DNA of 64,000 nucleotides from assembly GCF_010894435.1 (NCBI RefSeq), contig NZ_JAAIXZ010000024.1, positions 62,001-126,000 on the forward strand, given 5' to 3'. This DNA comes from Pyxidicoccus trucidator (GTDB lineage Bacteria > Myxococcota > Myxococcia > Myxococcales > Myxococcaceae). Below the pieces are notes generated by a model. It saw only the letters and a list, made by a program, of their open reading frames with translations. It searched no databases and was not told the origin of the DNA. Both the position numbers and the translations under genes were made by a program. Positions 1-9,028 of this stretch are shown one piece after another (positions within the stretch are counted from its first letter, which is position 1; every line of letters starts with the position of its first letter).

Positions 1-1
1 G

Positions 2-415
2 CAGGCAGAGCAGAATCGGAAGCACCAGGAGCGCATGGCGCAGATCCAGGAGTTCGGGCGTCAGATGACCGCCCAGCATCACCGGAACATGGCCGCGCTC
101 CAGCAGAGCGCCCAGCGCCACCAGCAGCGGATGGAGGCCATCCACGCGCAGGGCGACGCCAGCATGAAGAGCTATTACGACCGCATGGCCGCGGGCGACA
201 CCCAGCACCGGAACTTCCTGAACTACGTCAACGAGGAGAACACGGTGGTCGGCTCGAGCGGCAAGACGTTCCAGGTGGACAGCAGCTACCAGCGGTACTT
301 CATGCACAAGCGGGATCACACGTACGTCGGCGGCGACGTCCGCATGGACCTGGACACCCTGCGCAGCCTCGGCCTGAATCCCGACGACTACGAGGAAGTG
401 AAGATCGTGAAGTGA
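2..415 (+). CDS. Coiled-coil protein of unknown function, C-terminal part (cut by left edge)
   Basis: The frame is open to the left edge, so the gene starts outside the window; the first internal ATG is at 35. About 60 visible residues are rich in Gln, His, Arg and Met and look like a helical or coiled-coil stalk. They are followed by a compact Gly/Tyr-rich end (NYVNEEN, then a VDSSYQRYF segment and a GGDVRMDL segment) that may be a small folded domain. I do not recognise the family. It ends 27 bases before the convergent membrane protein gene at 443, so it probably belongs to a different transcript. Confidence 0.6.
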   Translation, partial: QAEQNRKHQERMAQIQEFGRQMTAQHHRNMAALQQSAQRHQQRMEAIHAQGDASMKSYYDRMAAGDTQHRNFLNYVNEENTVVGSSGKTFQVDSSYQRYFMHKRDHTYVGGDVRMDLDTLRSLGLNPDDYEEVKIVK

Positions 416-442
416 AGGCAGGCCGCGGGCAAGGCGCCGCGC

Positions 443-1090
443 TCAGCCCATTCGCGCGCCGGTATATTCCTTGGTCGCTTGCACCGCTCTCGCCAACAGG
501 AGCGCCGGGGCCATGAAGGCATCCAGCTCCGTGGCTGTTCCCGGCATCCCCACCCTCTCCACCCGCAGGAAGCCATCCTCGAGGGAGAAGCCCAAGTACG
601 CCTGCCCCAGCTTCAGCAAGGGCCCGCGCACACGCGGGGCGACGAGCAGGGCCCGGGCCCGGGGCGTGACGTTCTTCAGCAGAAGCGCCGCGTCGAGCTC
701 CGCGTCACCCACTTCCTCGTCCTTGTAGCCGATGAGCTTGAGCGCCAGGTCACCCAGCTGCTCGGGCTTCAGGCTCAACCCGGGAGGGAGCGCGTCTCCG
801 AGCTCCAGTTGCAGGAGCGTGAAGATGTTCCGGTACTCGCCATGCCCCCGGTACTCGGTGAACAGCAGGAGCGGGAGCCCCTGGTAGACGCCCTGCATCG
901 TCAGGGTCCCCACCGCGTACTTGAGTGCCCCCGGCGTTACGCTGAATTCCAGGCCGCGTTGGTTCGCGAAGGACTGCCAGGCCACGATGCGCCGCTGCCA
1001 CCGCTTCCACCGGACGGTGACCATGATGACAGCCACGACCAGTCCGATGCCGACGACGGTCAGGAAGTTGGGGTGCGTTATCACCGACAT
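443..1090 (-). CDS. Small membrane-anchored protein, unknown function
   Basis: About 215 aa. One N-terminal hydrophobic helix (roughly residues 8-26, VVGIGLVVAVIMVTV) is followed by a basic WKRWQRR stretch, then a soluble domain of about 180 residues with no motif I recognise; the topology suggests an inner-membrane anchor with a cytoplasmic body. I prefer the start at 1090: the ATG at 1099 has GAGG directly against it, whereas 1090 has it at normal distance. The gene begins about 12 bases after the stop of the giant ATPase gene, so the two are almost certainly co-transcribed. It is the last gene of the flotillin/AAA+ cluster. Confidence 0.7.
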   Translation of the reverse strand: MSVITHPNFLTVVGIGLVVAVIMVTVRWKRWQRRIVAWQSFANQRGLEFSVTPGALKYAVGTLTMQGVYQGLPLLLFTEYRGHGEYRNIFTLLQLELGDALPPGLSLKPEQLGDLALKLIGYKDEEVGDAELDAALLLKNVTPRARALLVAPRVRGPLLKLGQAYLGFSLEDGFLRVERVGMPGTATELDAFMAPALLLARAVQATKEYTGARMG

Positions 1091-1102
1091 TGCGGCCATC
1101 CT

Positions 1103-4100
1103 CTACCGCCGCAGCATGCTGCGCAGCAGCTCCAGGGCCTCCGTCACGTTCTGCCAGACCTGGAGCGACTTGACGCCCTCCCCTTCGCCCTGGATGGCGC
1201 GCCGCGAGGCCCGCTCCAAGGGGAGGAGCACGCCCTCCACCAGCTCGATCTGCCGGCTCAGCTCCGCCGGTGAAGGCCCGGCGACGGCCGCGCGCTGAAG
1301 CGCCTCGGCCGGCACGCTGGCCGACACATTCACCGGCCGGTCCGCCAGCGCGGCAATCGCCCGCGAGAGCTGCTCCATATAAGGCCCGAAGTCCGGCGCG
1401 GGCGTCTGGGCAGCCACCACCGCCGGCTGCTGCGTCTGCACCGCGACCCGCTCCGTGAGCGCCTTGAGCAGCTGCGCCAGGTGCTTGAGGTACGGCGCCA
1501 GGTCCGTGGCCGGAGTCGCGGCCGGGGCCGGGAGCGGCGGCGGCGTGGCCTTCGCCTCGCGGCCCACCTTCGCCACCTCCAGCACCGCGTCGCGCAGGGC
1601 CTCCAGGTGGGGCAGTACCTCGGCCGCCGGGTCCGTGCCCTGCTCCGCGCCGCTGGCCACCTGGGACGCCGCCTGCATCACCGCGTCCCGCACCGCGCCG
1701 AGCTGCTCCTCGATGCCGCTGAGCTGGCCGGTGACGCGCGCCACGGGGTCGTCCTCCTTGCCCCCCATGCGCTTCACCCGCGCGAAGCCCTGCTTGATGT
1801 CCTCCCAGCGCTTCGCCTTCTCCGGCGTCAGCCGCCCGCGCATCTCCGCCAGCTTGAGCAGGTTCTGCTCCGCCGCCGTGGTGAGCGTCTGCGACTCGCC
1901 CTGGTAGTGGTCGTCGATGAGCCGCTCCAGCTCGTCGTCCGTCATCGCCGCCACGACCTTCTCGGTCAGCTTGCCCATGTTGCGGTAGCTGCCCTGCAAC
2001 TTGAACGCGGGCTCCGAGCGGAAGCGCTCGTCCTGCGCCGCCGAGGCGATGTACTGCATGTTCACCTTCAACAGCACCGACTGCACCTTGAACATGCGCT
2101 GGAACACCGCGACGATTTCCTGGAGCTCCGCCGCCGCGTAGCCGTGCTTCAGCTCGCCCGCGGGCACCTCCTCGCCTTGCGCCATGCGGATGAGGCGGTG
2201 CGTGTCCGCCGGATCTCTCGTGGCCAGCGGCGCCGTCGCCAGGTTGGAGGTCAGCGCGTTCTCGATGTAGCTGAGCGCGAACAGGTGCTCCTTCCCGTCG
2301 AGGATGTCACCCAGGTTGTAGGTGTCCGCGCGGTTGGCGAGCATGTCCGGGATGCGGAAGCGCTCGCCCGTCTCCGTGTACGGGTTGCCCGCCATGACGA
2401 CGCAGAACTTCTTGCCGCGCAGGTCGTACGTGCGCGTCCGGCCGTTCCACACGCCTTCAATCCGGCGCTGGCCGTCGCAGAGCGAGATGAACTTCTGGAG
2501 CAGCTCCGGGTCCGTGTGCTGGATGTCGTCGAGGTAGAGCATCACGTTGTTGCCCATCTCGAAGGACAGGTTGATGCGCTCCACCTCCTGGCGCGACGTG
2601 GCGTTGGGCGCCTCGGCCGGGTCCAGCGACTTCACCGCGTGCCCCAGCGCGGGGCCGTTCACCTTGACGAAGGTGAGGCCCAGCCGGCTGGCCACGTACT
2701 CCATCAACGTCGTCTTGCCGTAGCCCGGCGGCGACATGAGCAGCAGCATGCCCATGCGGTCCGTGCGCTTGCCCTCGCCCGCCGCGCCCAGCTGCTTCGC
2801 CAGGTTGGCGCCGATGAGCGGCAGGTACACCTCGTCGATGAGCCGGTTGCGCACGAACGAGCTGAGCACCTTCGGCGTCAGCTCCTCCAGCCGCAGCTTG
2901 CGCCGCTCGCGCTCCAGCAAGTCACGCAGCACGGCCCGGTAGGCCTGGTATTGCGGCACCCGCACCTGCCGGAACTCGCCCGTGCGCGCCAGGAACTCGT
3001 CCAGCCGCAGGGGCAGCTTCCTGTCATGGATGCGCGGGTGGTTGCCCAGCAGATTCGTCACCTCGCTGGCCGTCAGCGCGCCCGCGGGCTCGCGGTCCAG
3101 CTTGCGCTCGGTGAGCAGCAACACCGCCGTCTCCAGCGCCACGTGCGCCCACGCGCCAGGGCCCTCCTCGCGCTTCGCGAGGTACGCGTCCACCCACGCC
3201 CGGGCAATCTCCAGCCGCGAGGAGAGGTCCTTCTCCAGCCCGCTCAGGTCGTCCTCGAAGGCCGAGCGCGTGCCCTGCCTGTCCAGCTGCCCGAGGAACA
3301 AATCCTTCAGCGCCAGGGCCTCGCCGCTGGTGGTGAAGCGCGGGCGCTCCACGCCCAGCTCCTCCACCAGGTAGCGGCCCGCCTGCCGCGCCTCGGCGGG
3401 CGAGTGCGCCACGCCATGCGAGGTGAGGAACACCGCCACCTGCTCGCCCAGCTCGGTGCCCAGGTCGGCCATGCCGCCAGTGGAGGCAAAGGTGGTGCGC
3501 AGCCGCGAGAGGCTGCGCGCGCGCCGGTGGAACAGGGTCCGGACGGCCTCGTCCGTGTCGAAGGCCCAGAACAGCGACGCCCAGGCGCGCGGCACCGGGG
3601 CGAAGCGCAGCAGGCCCGCGCCCTGGTGCAGGTGCAGCAGCTTCTCCAGCAGGGCCGCCGCGTCCGCGTCGTGCACGCCGCGCTCGTAGCCCTCGTCGAA
3701 GCGGTCCGCCGCGTACGCACGCACCTTCTCCAGCAGCGCGCCGCCCACCGACGCCTCGTGCAGGGCCGCCAGCGTCAGGCCGCCCTTCCCGTCCTCCGCG
3801 TCGGACAGGACGCAGGCGGCCAGGTACTCCGCCCGGTACAAGTCCTTCGACTCGGAGACGAGGTGCTGGTCCCAGAGGTCGCGGTACTTCAGCAGCTCCG
3901 GGTCCTCCACCTTCTGCGCGTAGTCCGAGCCGGTGAGCTGCAGGTACAGCGCGCCCTCGCGCGGCACCAGCGTCAGCTCCAGCGGCTGCGTATTCACGTT
4001 GAAGCGGTACGCGCCCAGCTTGATGAGCGAGTCGCCGTCCGCGAACAGGTCCTGCTTGTCGCGCAGGGCGCGCAGCGCGTCCTGCTTCGCGGACTTGATG

Positions 4101-6616
4101 CGCGACTGCACCTCGTCCGCGCGCACGCTGTCCTGCAGCCCCATCAGCTGCTCGGCCAGCTGCTTCAGCTTGAGGATCATCGCGTCGGACGCGAAGTACC
4201 CGTTGAGCTCGTCGTCCGTCTTGAACGACTTCGACCGGCGCTGCACGCCCTGGAGGATGCGCTCCGCGGCGCTGAAGAGGCCCTGCGCGCGGCGCTGGCG
4301 CTCGTCCACCAGCGACTGCTTCCGGGCGCCGAAGGCCTCCAGCAGCTCCTCGCGCTTGGTGGTGATCTGCCCGAGGAACTCGTCGAACTCGCCGAAGCGG
4401 CCCTCCAGCTCCTCCAGCTGCACCGTGAGGCGCGACAGCGCCTCGTCACAGCGCTCCGGCGAGTCCGCCTGCGTCAGCGCGCTTTCGATGCTCTGACCCA
4501 GCAGCTTGAACTGGGCGCCGAACTCCGCGCGCTTCTCGCGGCCGGACAGCTCCTTGCGCTTCGCGCCCAGGCTGGCGCGCACCCGGTTGAGGCGGCTGAA
4601 CAGCTCGGAGATGCCCTCCAGGATGCGGGCACGGGCCAGCGGGTCGCCCACCTGGAGCCCGCCCACCACCTCGCCCAGCACCTCCAGGCCGTGGGCCGTC
4701 TTATCCACATCCTCGCCCAGCGGCGCCAGCTCCACCGTCGTCTGGAGGGGCTCCAGCTTCGCCAGCAGCTCGTCCAGGCGCGTGGCCAGCGGCTGGAGCG
4801 CCTCGCCCGTCTGGAGGAAGTCCACGCAGGCCGCGCTGGCCTTGTCGGACGCCTCCACCACCGCGGCTTCCAGGGCCTCCACCCGCCCCAGGTCCATGTA
4901 GCGGATGTCCTTGAGGGTAATCAGGTGGCCGCGCTGCTTGCGCAGGTCCGCCAGGGCCTGCATGAAGGCCTCGGCATTCGTGAGCTGCTCGGGCTGCACC
5001 CGCAGGAGCAACTCGTCCTGCGCCGTCACCGCCGCCGCGAGCGCCTCGGTGGCGCGCTTCTGGAGGGTGAGGACCTTCTCGAACTCGTCGATGATGAGCT
5101 CGGAGGTGCGCCGCAGCGCCTCCACCGGCTCGCGAAGGCCCGTCTCCGCATGGCCCAGCCAGTAAAACGCGTCCAGCGCGCGCGTGGCCGCCGCGACCAG
5201 GTCCTCGTAGGTGCGCCGCGAGGGCTTGTCCGACTTCGCGATGCGCTGGAGCGTCAGCGAGTCGGAGATGCCGCGCACCAGCTCCGCGTTGCCCACCTTG
5301 CCCAGGTAGCCGGGGGCCGGCGGCGTGGCCGCCGCGTGCTCCGCGGAGACGAAGGGCGTCTGCCACACCTGCATGGGGTGGACGCGGGTGGGCTCGCTGG
5401 ACGTGGAGCGGAAGATGACCAGCTGCCCGTCCGCGAAGAGGCTCATGCCGTGGCCGACGAGGGGGTTCTGCACCTCCTTGCGCACCAGGTTGTACGGGAA
5501 GAGGACGTAGGAGCCTTCGTCGCGACGGTGGAAGACGTAGAGCACGTCCTCACCATTCGGCGAGCGGATGGCCCGCTTGAACTCCATGCCCGCGCCAGCG
5601 GCGTCACCGTCGAAGACCTTGAAGTCGCCCGTCTGGAGGTAGTAGCCGCCGGGGAAGACGATGCCCTGGTCCTCCGGCAGCCGCACACACGCCTGGCCGA
5701 GGGCGTCGATGCGCACCACGTGCTGCGTGCGCGAGTTGAAGACGAGGTAGCGGTGGGCCTTCTCACGGAAGGGCAGCACCCGCAGCAGGATGAGCGTGCC
5801 CACCTGGGCGTAGGCGAACTCGGCGTCGTCCAGCGACTGGTCCGGGTCCTCCACCGGCTCGCTGTAGATGCCCATGCCGGAGGAGGTGTTGTCCTCCACC
5901 TTGATGGTGAGGTCGCCCTTCACCGTCTCCACGAACACCTGGTCCAGCACGTTGACGTGCGGGTGCTGGCCGGTGACGTAGTTGTCGCGCGTGGCCACCG
6001 TCCACTCGAAGTCGTGGGACGGCGGGAAGACGTGGTCTCTCTCACCCTGGTTGTCCAGGTAGGTGGCGCGGCCCTCCACGTCCACGCTGAAGCGGAAGAC
6101 CTTGATGTCCCGCAGCGACTGGCCCGTCTGGAAGATGGCCAGCAGGCGCGAGTCCAGCCGGCGCAGCTGCAGGAGCTTCGCGTCCTTGTAGTACTTGTAC
6201 AGCTCGCCGAAGTCCTTCACGAAGCGAGGGTCCGCCAGGAACCCGCCGGCCTCCGTGTTGGGCACCGTGGCGAAGTCGAAGCCCTCCCCCGTCTTCTCGA
6301 AGCGGTGCAGCGAGAAGACGTCGGACACCGACGTCTCCTTCTTCAGCCCGATGAAGACGTTGTAGCCGAAGAGGAGGTACTTCCCGACGGCGGAGATGTC
6401 GCGCGGGACGCAGTTGTGCTCGGTGCGCACCCGCTCGTTGCCGATGACGGAGAGCTCCGTGCCGCCAAAGAGCGTCTTGCGGCGCGTGTTGAGGTCGTTC
6501 GCCTTCGCGGCCAGCGCGTCCGCCTGCGCCAGCAGCCGCGTCCGGATGACCTCGTAGCTGCCGCCCTCCAGCGCCGCCTCGCCCGTGGGCGCCGCGCCCT
6601 TGCCGTCAGTTGCCAT
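1103..6616 (-). CDS. Giant coiled-coil AAA+ ATPase (DUF3686-type 'DNA repair ATPase')
   Basis: 1837 aa, the longest gene of its cluster. The N-terminal ~480 residues form a beta-rich region resembling the DUF3686 domain that precedes AAA modules in proteins often named DNA repair ATPase. Residues ~480-1000 are largely coiled coil. An AAA+ module follows: Walker A PPGYGKTT (Lys at ~1301), Walker B LYLDDIQ (Asp at ~1363 and 1364) and a sensor-1-like MAGNPYTE segment. The C-terminal ~250 residues are Ala/Pro-rich and low in complexity. No nuclease or DNA-binding motif is visible, so the 'DNA repair' name rests on the family only. It lies downstream of the flotillin and NfeD-like genes, which suggests work at a membrane microdomain (inference). 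A 143-base gap with two hairpins separates it from the flotillin gene, and its ribosome binding site is weak. Confidence 0.85.
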   Translation of the reverse strand: MATDGKGAAPTGEAALEGGSYEVIRTRLLAQADALAAKANDLNTRRKTLFGGTELSVIGNERVRTEHNCVPRDISAVGKYLLFGYNVFIGLKKETSVSDVFSLHRFEKTGEGFDFATVPNTEAGGFLADPRFVKDFGELYKYYKDAKLLQLRRLDSRLLAIFQTGQSLRDIKVFRFSVDVEGRATYLDNQGERDHVFPPSHDFEWTVATRDNYVTGQHPHVNVLDQVFVETVKGDLTIKVEDNTSSGMGIYSEPVEDPDQSLDDAEFAYAQVGTLILLRVLPFREKAHRYLVFNSRTQHVVRIDALGQACVRLPEDQGIVFPGGYYLQTGDFKVFDGDAAGAGMEFKRAIRSPNGEDVLYVFHRRDEGSYVLFPYNLVRKEVQNPLVGHGMSLFADGQLVIFRSTSSEPTRVHPMQVWQTPFVSAEHAAATPPAPGYLGKVGNAELVRGISDSLTLQRIAKSDKPSRRTYEDLVAAATRALDAFYWLGHAETGLREPVEALRRTSELIIDEFEKVLTLQKRATEALAAAVTAQDELLLRVQPEQLTNAEAFMQALADLRKQRGHLITLKDIRYMDLGRVEALEAAVVEASDKASAACVDFLQTGEALQPLATRLDELLAKLEPLQTTVELAPLGEDVDKTAHGLEVLGEVVGGLQVGDPLARARILEGISELFSRLNRVRASLGAKRKELSGREKRAEFGAQFKLLGQSIESALTQADSPERCDEALSRLTVQLEELEGRFGEFDEFLGQITTKREELLEAFGARKQSLVDERQRRAQGLFSAAERILQGVQRRSKSFKTDDELNGYFASDAMILKLKQLAEQLMGLQDSVRADEVQSRIKSAKQDALRALRDKQDLFADGDSLIKLGAYRFNVNTQPLELTLVPREGALYLQLTGSDYAQKVEDPELLKYRDLWDQHLVSESKDLYRAEYLAACVLSDAEDGKGGLTLAALHEASVGGALLEKVRAYAADRFDEGYERGVHDADAAALLEKLLHLHQGAGLLRFAPVPRAWASLFWAFDTDEAVRTLFHRRARSLSRLRTTFASTGGMADLGTELGEQVAVFLTSHGVAHSPAEARQAGRYLVEELGVERPRFTTSGEALALKDLFLGQLDRQGTRSAFEDDLSGLEKDLSSRLEIARAWVDAYLAKREEGPGAWAHVALETAVLLLTERKLDREPAGALTASEVTNLLGNHPRIHDRKLPLRLDEFLARTGEFRQVRVPQYQAYRAVLRDLLERERRKLRLEELTPKVLSSFVRNRLIDEVYLPLIGANLAKQLGAAGEGKRTDRMGMLLLMSPPGYGKTTLMEYVASRLGLTFVKVNGPALGHAVKSLDPAEAPNATSRQEVERINLSFEMGNNVMLYLDDIQHTDPELLQKFISLCDGQRRIEGVWNGRTRTYDLRGKKFCVVMAGNPYTETGERFRIPDMLANRADTYNLGDILDGKEHLFALSYIENALTSNLATAPLATRDPADTHRLIRMAQGEEVPAGELKHGYAAAELQEIVAVFQRMFKVQSVLLKVNMQYIASAAQDERFRSEPAFKLQGSYRNMGKLTEKVVAAMTDDELERLIDDHYQGESQTLTTAAEQNLLKLAEMRGRLTPEKAKRWEDIKQGFARVKRMGGKEDDPVARVTGQLSGIEEQLGAVRDAVMQAASQVASGAEQGTDPAAEVLPHLEALRDAVLEVAKVGREAKATPPPLPAPAATPATDLAPYLKHLAQLLKALTERVAVQTQQPAVVAAQTPAPDFGPYMEQLSRAIAALADRPVNVSASVPAEALQRAAVAGPSPAELSRQIELVEGVLLPLERASRRAIQGEGEGVKSLQVWQNVTEALELLRSMLRR

Positions 6617-6659
6617 GGATGTTCACCGGAAAAAGCGTAGACCCCCGCCCCACCCACTC

Positions 6660-6687
6660 CCTTCAGGGAGCGGCACCCCCCTGAAGG
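6660..6687 (-). terminator. Hairpin in the flotillin-ATPase gap
   Basis: Perfect 9-bp inverted repeat (CCTTCAGGG / CCCTGAAGG) with a 10-base loop, just upstream of the giant ATPase start. No T-run follows on the minus strand. It may be an mRNA stability or attenuation element rather than a full terminator. Confidence 0.4.
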
Positions 6688-6719
6688 AGAGGCCGGAGCG
6701 AGGGTCGTCGTACCAACCC

Positions 6720-6748
6720 GCCGCCACCGCGTGGTGCGCGGTGGCGGC
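6720..6748 (-). terminator. GC-rich hairpin after the flotillin gene
   Basis: Perfect 12-bp inverted repeat (GCCGCCACCGCG / CGCGGTGGCGGC) with a 5-base loop, 11 bases after the flotillin stop on the minus strand. It lacks a T-tract, so it may only partly stop transcription and lower expression of the downstream ATPase gene. Confidence 0.5.
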
Positions 6749-6759
6749 CCATCGACCTG

Positions 6760-8907
6760 TCAGCCCTGCTTCTCGTCGACCAGCGCCTTCAGGCCGGCGC
6801 CCGTCGCGGCCACCGGGCTGGACGCCAGCTTGTGCAGCAGCGCGGCCACCGCCAGGTTCTGCGCGTCGCCGCTCAGGCCCGGCTTGGAGAGGATCTCCTT
6901 CAGGTCCGCCGGCAGGTCCTTCTCACCGTTGAGGTAGCCGCCGAGCGCCTTCTTCAGGGACTCGCCGTGGTCCATGGCCCCGTCCACCGCGGTGCCGAAC
7001 GACACCGCCTTGACGAAGCGCTCGAAGAACTGGCCGTCGCCGCCGACAATCTGGAACTTCGCGTTGGTGAACGCCTTGGCCAGCACCTCGGCCTGGGCGT
7101 GGGCGATGTCCTTGCGCACGCGGATGGTCTCCAGCTCCACGTCGCGCTCCTTGTTGAGCTTGAGGCGGAACTCCTCGTGCTCGCGGCCGACGCCGTCCAT
7201 CAGCTTCATGGACGCGGCCTTCTCGGCGAGGCCCCGGGCCTCGGCGAACAGCTTCTCCTGGATGCCCGCGGCCTCCGCCAGCTGCTTCTCGCGGATGGCG
7301 CTGGCCTCTGCCTCGCCGCTCTTCTGGACGGCTCCGGCCTCGGCCTCCTGGATGCGGGCGCGAGCCAGGCCCTTCTCCTGCTCACCGGCGGCCTCCGCCA
7401 GCATCCGCTCGCGGACGACCTGCGCCTGGGCATGGCCCTGCTTCTCGATGGCGCCAGCCTCGGCCTCCTTCACGCGCACCTGCGCCATGCCGAGCTTCTC
7501 GGTGGCCTGCGCGTCGGCTTCCTTCACGCGAACCTCGGCCAGGCCGTGCGCGGCGGACTCGGCCTGGACACCCTCTGCCAGCCGGATCTTCGCCTTCGCC
7601 GTCTTGTCCGCGGCCTCGAAGTCCGCCTCGGCCAGGATGAGCTTCTCCTTCGCCATGAACGTGGCCATCTCGCTGCTGGCCTTGGCGGCATTCACGTCCT
7701 TGACCGTCTTCTCCTGCGCCTGCGCCTCGGCGGTGATGATGAGCGCGTCCTTGCGGCGGGTGGCCTCGGCCTTCACGCGCAGGTCCTTGATGCGCTCCTC
7801 CTCCTCGGCCACCGTCTTCTCCACGGCGATGCGGGCGCGCACCACGTCGGCGATGAGCTTCTTCTCGCCTTCCAGCGCCTTCTCCTTGGCGATGCGCTGC
7901 AGCTCCGTCTCGCGCTCGCGGTTGATGGCCTCCAGGGCGCGGTCCTTCTCCACGCGCTCGGACTCCACGCCGACCACGCGCTCGCGGTTCTTCTGGGCCA
8001 CCTCGACCTGACGGTGCTTGTTCTGCTCGTTGATGAGGATTTCCTCTTCGGCCTTGATGCGGGCGAGCTCGGCCTTGGCGTGCTCCTCCTGCTTCACGCG
8101 CTCGGCCTCGGAGGACTCACGCGCGTGGATGCTGTCGATTTCCCGCTTCTGCTTGGCGGAGGCCTCCTCGCGCTGGCGCTCGAGGGCGAAGATGGCCTCG
8201 TCCGCCTCGACGTTGCGCTTGGTGACGGCCATGCGCTCGTCCTGGCGCAGCTCGTTGGTGAAGACGTTCTGCTTCGTCGTCAGCTCGGTGATCTTCCGGA
8301 TGCCCTCGGCGTCGAGGATGTTGTCCTTGTCGAGCATCTCGACGGGGGTCTGCTCCAGGAAGTCGATGGCGCAGTCCTCCAGCATGTAGCCGTTGAGGTC
8401 GCGGCCGATGACGCGGACCACCTGGTCCTTGATTTCGTCACGCTTGGTGTAGAGCTCGACGAAGTCGAAGCTCTTGCCCACCGTCTTGAGGGCCTCGGAG
8501 AACTTGGCCTCGAAGAGGTTCTCCAGCGTGGTCTGGTCAGACGCGCGGGCGCAGCCGATGGCCTGCGCCACCTTGAGCACGTCCTCGCGCGTCTTGTTGA
8601 TGCGCACGAAGAAGGTGACCTTGATGTCCGCGCGGATGTTGTCCTTGCAGATGAGGCCTTCCTTGCCGCGGCGGTCGATTTCAACCGTCTTGAGGGAGAT
8701 GTCCATCACCTCGGAGCGGTTGATGATGGGGAACACCACCATGCCGGTGAAGGTGACGGCCGGCTCGCTCTTCATCGTGTTGACGATGAGCACCTTGCCC
8801 TGGTCCACCTGACGGTAGAGGCGGGCAATGGTGATGCCCACGCCGAACAAGATGATGAGGACGGGAATTGCGACACCGACGACTGTGCCCCAGTTGATGG
8901 AATCCAT
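6760..8907 (-). CDS. Long flotillin (YqiK-like SPFH protein)
   Basis: 715 aa against about 550 for E. coli YqiK. An N-terminal membrane helix (residues ~8-30, VVGVAIPVLIILFGVGITIA) leads into an SPFH/band-7 domain (~30-210; YRQVDQGKVLIVNTM and VFPIINRSEVMDISLKTVEI are typical). A very long Ala/Glu/Lys-rich coiled coil (~215-620) follows, containing near-repeats such as VKEAEAGAIEKQ, IQEAEAGAVQKS, RMLAEAAGEQEKG and KQLAEAAGIQEKL. Flotillins assemble into cytoplasm-facing membrane scaffolds. The extra length lies in the coiled coil and looks like internal repeat expansion. Upstream is the NfeD/YqiJ-like gene, the usual flotillin partner; downstream is the AAA+ ATPase. Confidence 0.92.
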   Translation of the reverse strand: MDSINWGTVVGVAIPVLIILFGVGITIARLYRQVDQGKVLIVNTMKSEPAVTFTGMVVFPIINRSEVMDISLKTVEIDRRGKEGLICKDNIRADIKVTFFVRINKTREDVLKVAQAIGCARASDQTTLENLFEAKFSEALKTVGKSFDFVELYTKRDEIKDQVVRVIGRDLNGYMLEDCAIDFLEQTPVEMLDKDNILDAEGIRKITELTTKQNVFTNELRQDERMAVTKRNVEADEAIFALERQREEASAKQKREIDSIHARESSEAERVKQEEHAKAELARIKAEEEILINEQNKHRQVEVAQKNRERVVGVESERVEKDRALEAINRERETELQRIAKEKALEGEKKLIADVVRARIAVEKTVAEEEERIKDLRVKAEATRRKDALIITAEAQAQEKTVKDVNAAKASSEMATFMAKEKLILAEADFEAADKTAKAKIRLAEGVQAESAAHGLAEVRVKEADAQATEKLGMAQVRVKEAEAGAIEKQGHAQAQVVRERMLAEAAGEQEKGLARARIQEAEAGAVQKSGEAEASAIREKQLAEAAGIQEKLFAEARGLAEKAASMKLMDGVGREHEEFRLKLNKERDVELETIRVRKDIAHAQAEVLAKAFTNAKFQIVGGDGQFFERFVKAVSFGTAVDGAMDHGESLKKALGGYLNGEKDLPADLKEILSKPGLSGDAQNLAVAALLHKLASSPVAATGAGLKALVDEKQG

Positions 8908-9028
8908 GGCCTATCCTGAAATGTGATGACAGCGGGCCTTTTATCAGGCGCCGGAGGTCCCCCGCAAAAGCCCCCCAGCCTGGAATTCTTGCCGGCCTCC
9001 CCCCCATTGGAGCGGCCCGCGCTTCTCT

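Noticed and set aside
1481..6640. Long plus-strand ORF (1719 aa) over the giant ATPase gene
   Set aside because: Antisense frame in high-GC DNA; residues are Arg/Leu/Val/His-rich with no domain, while the minus frame has clear AAA+ motifs.
6832..8919. Plus-strand 695-aa Leu-rich ORF
   Set aside because: Antisense to the flotillin coiled coil, which mirrors as Leu-rich sequence.
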